Below are positions 58,997 to 64,000 of a DNA stretch of 64,000 bases, in pieces. The position numbers and the translations under genes were made by a program. Below the pieces are notes generated by a model. That model was not told the origin of the DNA. It worked only from the letters and a program-made list of their open reading frames with translations, and searched no databases. Each line of letters begins with the position of its first letter. Positions within the stretch are counted from its first letter, which is position 1. The DNA lies in the NCBI GenBank assembly GCA_902595625.1, contig CACJQQ010000001.1, positions 1 to 64,000 on the forward strand. The letters run 5' to 3'. This DNA is from an uncultured Pelagibacteraceae bacterium (lineage in GTDB: Bacteria > Pseudomonadota > Alphaproteobacteria > Pelagibacterales > Pelagibacteraceae).

Positions 58997-59779
58997 ATGA
59001 AAAAATTCAAATATTTAAAATTATCAAAGACAAAAAAACTGAGATTTATAGACAATTATTATAAAAAAAATCTCTATATTGTTTTTCTTCCTGGTTTTAT
59101 GTCTGATATTGACGGAAAAAAACCTCAAGCCTTTAAAAAATATGCTGTAAAAAATAAATTAGGTTTTTTAGCTATTGAGTATTCAGGACACGGTAGGTCA
59201 ACCGGCAAATTTACAAAAGGAAATATAACCAAATGGTCCTATGATGCTAAGAATTCAATTAAAAAAATTGTAAAAAAAAATAAATTCATACTTGTTGGCT
59301 CAAGTATGGGAGCATGGATCTCTTTAAATCAATTTAAATATTTTAAAAATCAAATCGTAGGTTTTATTGGTATAGGCTCAGCTCCCGAATTTCTTGAAAG
59401 ATTAATGTGGAAAAAATTTCCAAAAAAAATTAAAAATGAAATTATTACTAAAGGATTAAGTGTTATTAAGAATGGGCAATATGAATACCCTATTACCTAT
59501 CAGCTAATAAAAGATGGAAGAAAAAATAAAATCCTATCTAAAAAAATAAGATCTAGAATTAAAGTAACAATGGTTCATGGCGGCAAAGATGAAGTTGTGC
59601 CGGTATCCTTTTCAAGAAAAGTTCTTTCGGTATTTCCAAATGCACAAAAGAAGTTAGTAGTAATTAAAAACGGGGACCATAGTTTATCAAATCAAGGTCC
59701 TTTAAAAAAAATCATTAAAGAATTAAAAGGTGTTGTTAAAAATATTATTAAGTCCTTCAACATAAGTTGGAAACTTTAA
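58997..59779 (+). CDS. Alpha/beta hydrolase
   Basis: The 260-residue protein has an alpha/beta-hydrolase fold: VFLPGFMSDIDGKKPQ near the oxyanion hole, the nucleophile elbow GSSMG at 101-105 (Ser103), the acid in VHGGKDEVVP, and the His in NGDHSLS. It resembles the serine-esterase/hydrolase group common in alphaproteobacteria. The substrate is unknown. I start it at ATG 58997, because the track's start at 58934 lies inside the divergent glycosyltransferase gene. Its 3' end overlaps the SDR gene by 57 bases in convergent orientation. Confidence 0.88.
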   Translation: MKKFKYLKLSKTKKLRFIDNYYKKNLYIVFLPGFMSDIDGKKPQAFKKYAVKNKLGFLAIEYSGHGRSTGKFTKGNITKWSYDAKNSIKKIVKKNKFILVGSSMGAWISLNQFKYFKNQIVGFIGIGSAPEFLERLMWKKFPKKIKNEIITKGLSVIKNGQYEYPITYQLIKDGRKNKILSKKIRSRIKVTMVHGGKDEVVPVSFSRKVLSVFPNAQKKLVVIKNGDHSLSNQGPLKKIIKELKGVVKNIIKSFNISWKL

Positions 59780-60601
59780 TTTGTGATTAAAAAACTCTTT
59801 CATTTTTTTATTATCTACTTTTTTTGAGTCTTTATAAAAATTTCTTAACATTTCACTCTCAATTTCCTCGAGTTTTACTGAATTAGGTTTCTCAAGTTTT
59901 AGTAATTTAGCACCGTAGGCTACTACTTCAATTTGCGAAGCAGGTTTATCATCACAAATATTATAAATTTCATTATTTTTAAAATTATCAAGGGACTTAA
60001 ATAAAATGTTGGCTATGTCCTCAACATGAATTCTTGAAAAAAAGTGATTTTTTTTATCTACAATTTGTACTTTGCCGGTTTTTAATCTTTTCAAGATATT
60101 AAACTCATTTGAATATATGCCGGCTAATCTAAAAATCTGAAGCGGATAATTTTTTTTATTCGATAAACTTTTCCATTTTTTTTCTGCCTCTAATCTACTT
60201 ATCCCATTATTTGACGTAGGTTGAGTAGCACTATCTTCGTTAACCCAATCCCCTTTATGATCTCCGTATACACTAGTTGCTGATAAATATGTAATCCATT
60301 TACAATTTATAATTTTTTTTAAATTTGTATCAAGGTAATTTGCTACAATATCTTTACCTTCAATAGGCGGGATAGAAACTAAAATGTAATCTGCCTCCTC
60401 TATTTTTTTTTTAATAGAATTATCAAACTTATCTTCAGTAAATTGGTATGAATTTATTTTAATATTATTAAACTCTATCTGATGAGTTTCCTGTCTAGAA
60501 GTAACACTTAAATCAAAGTTTTTTTTTTCGTAAATTAATTTATTAATGAAACTTTCTGCGACTTGGCCAAAGCCAAAGCAAAAGATTTTAGTTTTGCTCA
60601 T
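59723..60601 (-). CDS. NAD(P)-binding SDR-family / epimerase-like protein
   Basis: The 292-residue protein has an N-terminal Rossmann motif (FGFGQVAESF), an extended-SDR middle with WITYLSATSVYGDHKGDWVNE and LQIFRLAGIYSN, and ends with a small C-terminal domain. The Tyr-x-x-x-Lys of classic SDRs is not clear, since the YGDHK stretch replaces it. It may be related to sugar-nucleotide or flavonoid-type atypical SDRs. It overlaps the hydrolase 3' end by 57 bases and adjoins gltB (1-base overlap). Confidence 0.82.
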   Translation of the reverse strand: MSKTKIFCFGFGQVAESFINKLIYEKKNFDLSVTSRQETHQIEFNNIKINSYQFTEDKFDNSIKKKIEEADYILVSIPPIEGKDIVANYLDTNLKKIINCKWITYLSATSVYGDHKGDWVNEDSATQPTSNNGISRLEAEKKWKSLSNKKNYPLQIFRLAGIYSNEFNILKRLKTGKVQIVDKKNHFFSRIHVEDIANILFKSLDNFKNNEIYNICDDKPASQIEVVAYGAKLLKLEKPNSVKLEEIESEMLRNFYKDSKKVDNKKMKEFFNHKLKFPTYVEGLNNIFNNTF

Positions 60602-63600
60602 TAACCTGCTTTCTTAGTATGAGATCTTAAACTAATAGGATTGTCTAATTTATCAAGCATTTCTATTGGACAAATTTGTTTAAATTTTTTAAGTTCATTA
60701 TCAAAGTCATTTAATATTTTCTGAGCAATTTTTGAATTTGTTTCTTTAACAAAAGTACTTAAACTTTCTTTCAAAAACTTCTTCCAATAATCTGTTTCAA
60801 CTTCTTGCCAAACTATTGAAGTCGGATTAACAAAATTTTCAAATGTATTATTATCATCATAAACAAATGCCATTCCACCAGTCATGCCTGCTCCAAAATT
60901 GTCCCCTACTTCTCCTAGTATTATAGCTGTTCCACCAGTCATGTATTCACAACCATGGGCTCCACATCCTTCAACGATTGAAAAACTTCCAGAGTTTCTA
61001 ACTGCAAATCTCTCTCCTGCTTGCCCAGATGCAAAGAGTTTTCCTGAAGTTGCTCCATAAAGAACGGTGTTTCCTATTATTGTATTTTCGTTTGAAACTA
61101 ATGAACTTTTTGGTGATGGGTATACAACGATAGTCCCTCCAGATAATCCTTTACCAACATAATCATTGCAATCCCCTTCGACAGTAAGTTTTATTCCTTT
61201 AGTTAAAAAAGCGCCAAGAGATTGTCCCGCTGAACCTTCTAGTTTAATATTAACCGTATTTTCATCTAATTTATTGTTACCAAATTTTTTATAAATATGG
61301 TGAGATAATCTTGTTCCTACTGATCTTGAAGTATTTTCTATCTCATAATTAAATGTATTTTTTGAATCTGTTTTAATTTTATCTTTTATCTCAGACCAAA
61401 TCTTTTCATCGAGAGTATTTGGTACTTCATTTATATGTTTGTCTTTACAATATCTTAGATTTTCACCTGGATCAGCTTGAACTAATAGTGGATTTAAGTC
61501 TAAATCATCTAGGTTAGATGCACCTTTATTTACCTGGGTTAATAAATCAGTTCTTCCAATAATTTCATTAATTGACTTAAATCCTAATGAAGCAAGAATT
61601 TCTCTCACCTCAGTTGCCGCAAATTTGAATAAGTTAACAACTTTTTCTGGAGTGCCAGTAAATTTTTCACGTAGTGTTTCATCTTGACTACAAACACCAA
61701 CCGGACAAGTATTTGAATGACATTGCCTTACCATAATGCACCCCATCGCAACTAAAGATGAAGTTCCCATCCCGTATTCTTCTGCTCCCATCATTGCAGC
61801 CATAACAACGTCTCTTCCAGTTTTTAATCCACCGTCAGTTCTTAAAGTAACATTATGTCTTAAATTATTTAATGTAAGAATTTGGTTTGCTTCTGTTAAA
61901 CCCATCTCCCAAGGTATGCCAGCGTATTTGATACTCGTTTGCGGGCTCGCACCAGTTCCCCCTGAGTGACCTGAAATTAAAATAATATCAGCTTTCGCTT
62001 TAGCAACTCCTGCTGCTATTGTTCCAATACCCGTTGATGCTACTAACTTAACTCCAACCCTTGCACCCGGATTAATTTGTTTTAAATCGTAAATTAATTG
62101 TGCCAAATCTTCTATAGAATAAATGTCATGATGTGGTGGTGGTGATATTAATGTAACGCCAGGTGTAGAATGTCTTAGTCTCGCTATTTCTTTTGTTACT
62201 TTAAAACCAGGAAGCTGTCCACCTTCACCAGGTTTAGCGCCTTGAGCAATTTTTATTTCTATTTCATTAGCATTATTAAGATAGTCAACAGTTACTCCAA
62301 ATCTTGCGGATGCAATTTGTTTTACTCTTGAATTTGCACTATCCCCGTTGGGTAAAGTTTTAAATCTTTTGGCATCTTCGCCACCTTCTCCACTACATGA
62401 GGCGCCCTTAATTCTATTCATTCCCATAGCTAAAGTTTCATGCGCCTCTGCTGATAATGCGCCATGTGACATGCTTCCGCTTCCAAAACGTTTTAAAATT
62501 TCTTCAATGGGCTCTACTTCATCTATATCAATTGGTTTTCTTTGATTTTTAAACTCTAGCAAGTCCCTTATATTAATTGGTGGCAAGTTATGAATTCCTG
62601 CTGAATACTTTTTATACAATTCATAAGAACCACTTCCAACAGCGCTTTGTAATAAATGAATAAGTTTCCCTTGATATTGATGATCTTCTCCACTTTTTCT
62701 GTATCTATATAAACCACCGATGGGTAACGTGAATACATTTTTTGCATTAAATTTTTCATGAAGTTCTTTAATTTTTTTCTCAATTCCGATTATACCAATT
62801 CCTGAAATTCTCGAAGACATACCAGGAAAATAATCTGAAACTATTGCTCTACTTAAACCTACTGCTTCAAAATTACACCCACCTCTATAAGAACTAATTA
62901 CTGATATTCCCATCTTTGACATAATTTTTAAAAGACCGGCATCAATTGATTTTTTAAATTTAATCACACATGTTTCAAAATCTGATTTACCAAATAATTT
63001 CTTTTCAAATCTTTGATAAATACTATCTATAGCTAAATACGGATTTACTGTTGTAGCTCCTACACCTATTAAAATAGCAAATGAATGTGTATCCATCGCA
63101 TCAGAGCACTCAACATTCAGGGAGCAATAACCTCGTAAGCCATGTTTTACTAAGTGTGAATGAACTGCTCCAACGGTTAATATGCTTGGGATACTTGCTT
63201 TTTGATTTGTGATGTTTTTATCAGATAATACCAAACAGGTACTTCCCTCTCTAACAGCTGTTTCCGCCTCTTCTCTAATTATCTCAATTCTTTCTTTAAG
63301 GGATTTATCAATTTCAAAAGTGCAATCAATTACCTTAACTTTTTTTGAAAAAAATTTTTTAAATTTTTTGAATTGAACGTTAGTAAGTATAGGACTATCT
63401 AAAACATAAATATTTTCCTCTGTTAGATTATCAAAATCTAATATATTACCTAGATTTCCAAATCTTGTTTTTAGACTCATAACTTTATTTTCTCTTAGAG
63501 AATCTATTGGGGGATTAGTTACTTGACTGAAGTTTTGTCTAAAATAGTGTGAGACTGGCCTAAAATGACTAGATAAAACTGCAACGGGAGTGTCATCACC

Positions 63601-64000
63601 CATTGAGCCTGATGCTTCTTTCCCCTCTTCCGCCATTGGATGAAGTATCAGCTCTAAGTCCTCTATGCTTAGCCCTGACAAGTACTGTCTTTTTCTTAAT
63701 TCCTCATTTAAAAAATTTGGCTTTTCACTTTCAGATGAAATTTTTTTTTCTAAATCTATGATTTGTTTATTGTATTTTTTATAATCTTTTGCCAAAAGAT
63801 CTTTAATCTCTTTATCTTTAAATAATTTGCCTTTTTTTAAATCGATTGCGATTATTTGGCCTGGGCCAAGTTTTCCTTTCTCTATGATCTTTTCCTCAGG
63901 AATTTTAATCATACCAGTTTCCGAGCCCGCAAAAAATAAATCGTCAGAGGTTATTGAATATCTAAGAGGTCTCAGTCCATTTCTATCAGATGAAGCTAAA
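60601..64000 (-). CDS. gltB: Glutamate synthase large subunit (partial; N-terminus beyond window)
   Basis: GltB makes glutamate from glutamine and 2-oxoglutarate using electrons from GltD. The frame stays open to the window edge (first complete codon at 63999), so the track's ATG at 63912 is internal: upstream codons read LASSDRNGLRPLRYSIT, a known GltB segment. About 1130 residues are visible. They include the central domain, the FMN domain (GSMSHGALSAEAHETLAMGM), the 3Fe-4S Cys cluster (CIMVRQCHSNTCPVGVC), and the GXGXG domain (GGTIVVYPSP; GAGMTGGMAFVYD). The missing part is most of the amidotransferase domain. Confidence 0.97.
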   Translation of the reverse strand, partial: LASSDRNGLRPLRYSITSDDLFFAGSETGMIKIPEEKIIEKGKLGPGQIIAIDLKKGKLFKDKEIKDLLAKDYKKYNKQIIDLEKKISSESEKPNFLNEELRKRQYLSGLSIEDLELILHPMAEEGKEASGSMGDDTPVAVLSSHFRPVSHYFRQNFSQVTNPPIDSLRENKVMSLKTRFGNLGNILDFDNLTEENIYVLDSPILTNVQFKKFKKFFSKKVKVIDCTFEIDKSLKERIEIIREEAETAVREGSTCLVLSDKNITNQKASIPSILTVGAVHSHLVKHGLRGYCSLNVECSDAMDTHSFAILIGVGATTVNPYLAIDSIYQRFEKKLFGKSDFETCVIKFKKSIDAGLLKIMSKMGISVISSYRGGCNFEAVGLSRAIVSDYFPGMSSRISGIGIIGIEKKIKELHEKFNAKNVFTLPIGGLYRYRKSGEDHQYQGKLIHLLQSAVGSGSYELYKKYSAGIHNLPPINIRDLLEFKNQRKPIDIDEVEPIEEILKRFGSGSMSHGALSAEAHETLAMGMNRIKGASCSGEGGEDAKRFKTLPNGDSANSRVKQIASARFGVTVDYLNNANEIEIKIAQGAKPGEGGQLPGFKVTKEIARLRHSTPGVTLISPPPHHDIYSIEDLAQLIYDLKQINPGARVGVKLVASTGIGTIAAGVAKAKADIILISGHSGGTGASPQTSIKYAGIPWEMGLTEANQILTLNNLRHNVTLRTDGGLKTGRDVVMAAMMGAEEYGMGTSSLVAMGCIMVRQCHSNTCPVGVCSQDETLREKFTGTPEKVVNLFKFAATEVREILASLGFKSINEIIGRTDLLTQVNKGASNLDDLDLNPLLVQADPGENLRYCKDKHINEVPNTLDEKIWSEIKDKIKTDSKNTFNYEIENTSRSVGTRLSHHIYKKFGNNKLDENTVNIKLEGSAGQSLGAFLTKGIKLTVEGDCNDYVGKGLSGGTIVVYPSPKSSLVSNENTIIGNTVLYGATSGKLFASGQAGERFAVRNSGSFSIVEGCGAHGCEYMTGGTAIILGEVGDNFGAGMTGGMAFVYDDNNTFENFVNPTSIVWQEVETDYWKKFLKESLSTFVKETNSKIAQKILNDFDNELKKFKQICPIEMLDKLDNPISLRSHTKKAG

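Noticed and set aside
60601-63912. gltB starting at ATG 63912 as a 1103-residue protein
   Set aside because: The frame continues to the window edge with GltB-like residues (DRNGLRPLRY), so the ATG is internal and the gene is truncated only by the window.

Overview
The window is compact, strongly A+T-rich bacterial DNA. Its gene content, gene order and rRNA point to a free-living marine alphaproteobacterium of the SAR11 clade (Pelagibacterales, Candidatus Pelagibacter type). The pointers are: ATGA/TAATG-type gene joints and near-zero spacers throughout; the alphaproteobacterial blocks murA-DUF2948-hisD-infA, rpmH-rnpA-yidD-yidC-argB-HAD-dapD-dapE-truA-fmt-def, aroK-aroB-bolA-DnaJ-cobS-cobT-rpmB and thrS-infC-rpmI-rplT-pheS-pheT-lepA; a class I lysyl-tRNA synthetase; and DUF4167/DUF1178/DUF2948 proteins. 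I saw no CRISPR array, insertion sequence, prophage or plasmid function.

Layout. 1-179 is the 3' end of a TauE/SafE-like permease. 203-5100 is an rRNA operon on the minus strand (promoter, leader, 16S, tRNA-Ile, tRNA-Ala, 23S) with recognisable processing stems and a repeated boxA-like element, and no 5S gene after the 23S. 5190-24517 holds an M23 peptidase, the lysC-ispG-prfA-prmC-DUF4167 operon, ubiG, argJ, secA, a photolyase, and the dcd-murA-DUF2948-hisD-infA-tRNA-Phe run, then a thioredoxin-fold YyaL-type protein and a TVP38 membrane protein. 24568-34893 is rpmH through lysine/arginine synthesis genes, a SET-domain protein, and truA-fmt-def with a large envelope protein facing the other way. 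35126-41149 carries a frameshifted aroK, aroB, bolA, the J-domain/CobS/CobT set, a queuosine-precursor transporter and L28. 41191-47454 has pyrD, lysS, trkH, ampG and a cytoplasmic NlpC/P60 protein. 47564-48372 has two paralogous tiny membrane proteins and tRNA-Ser. 48372-60601 is the translation block flanked by two glycosyltransferases, a hydrolase and an SDR protein. 60601-64000 is gltB, running off the right edge.

How the genes work together. Most are housekeeping: translation (rRNA, four tRNAs, L20, L28, L34, L35, IF1, IF3, EF4, RF1 and its methylase, three aminoacyl-tRNA synthetases, formylation/deformylation), envelope biogenesis (SecA, YidC, MurA, peptidoglycan hydrolases, glycosyltransferases), and amino acid or cofactor synthesis (lysine, arginine, histidine, aromatic, glutamate, isoprenoid, ubiquinone, pyrimidine).

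The parts most worth a second look are small: a tRNA-Phe in which both partners of the G18-Psi55 elbow contact appear replaced; two tRNAs whose first base is the last base of the upstream TAG stop codon; the split rRNA operon with a 22-base element repeated before 16S and before 23S; the aroK frameshift; a eukaryote-like SET protein in a lysine operon; a reading frame that continues 59 codons past the YyaL stop; and the tandem tiny membrane proteins. I did not find a clear, large, undescribed system, and most of the window is ordinary core genome.
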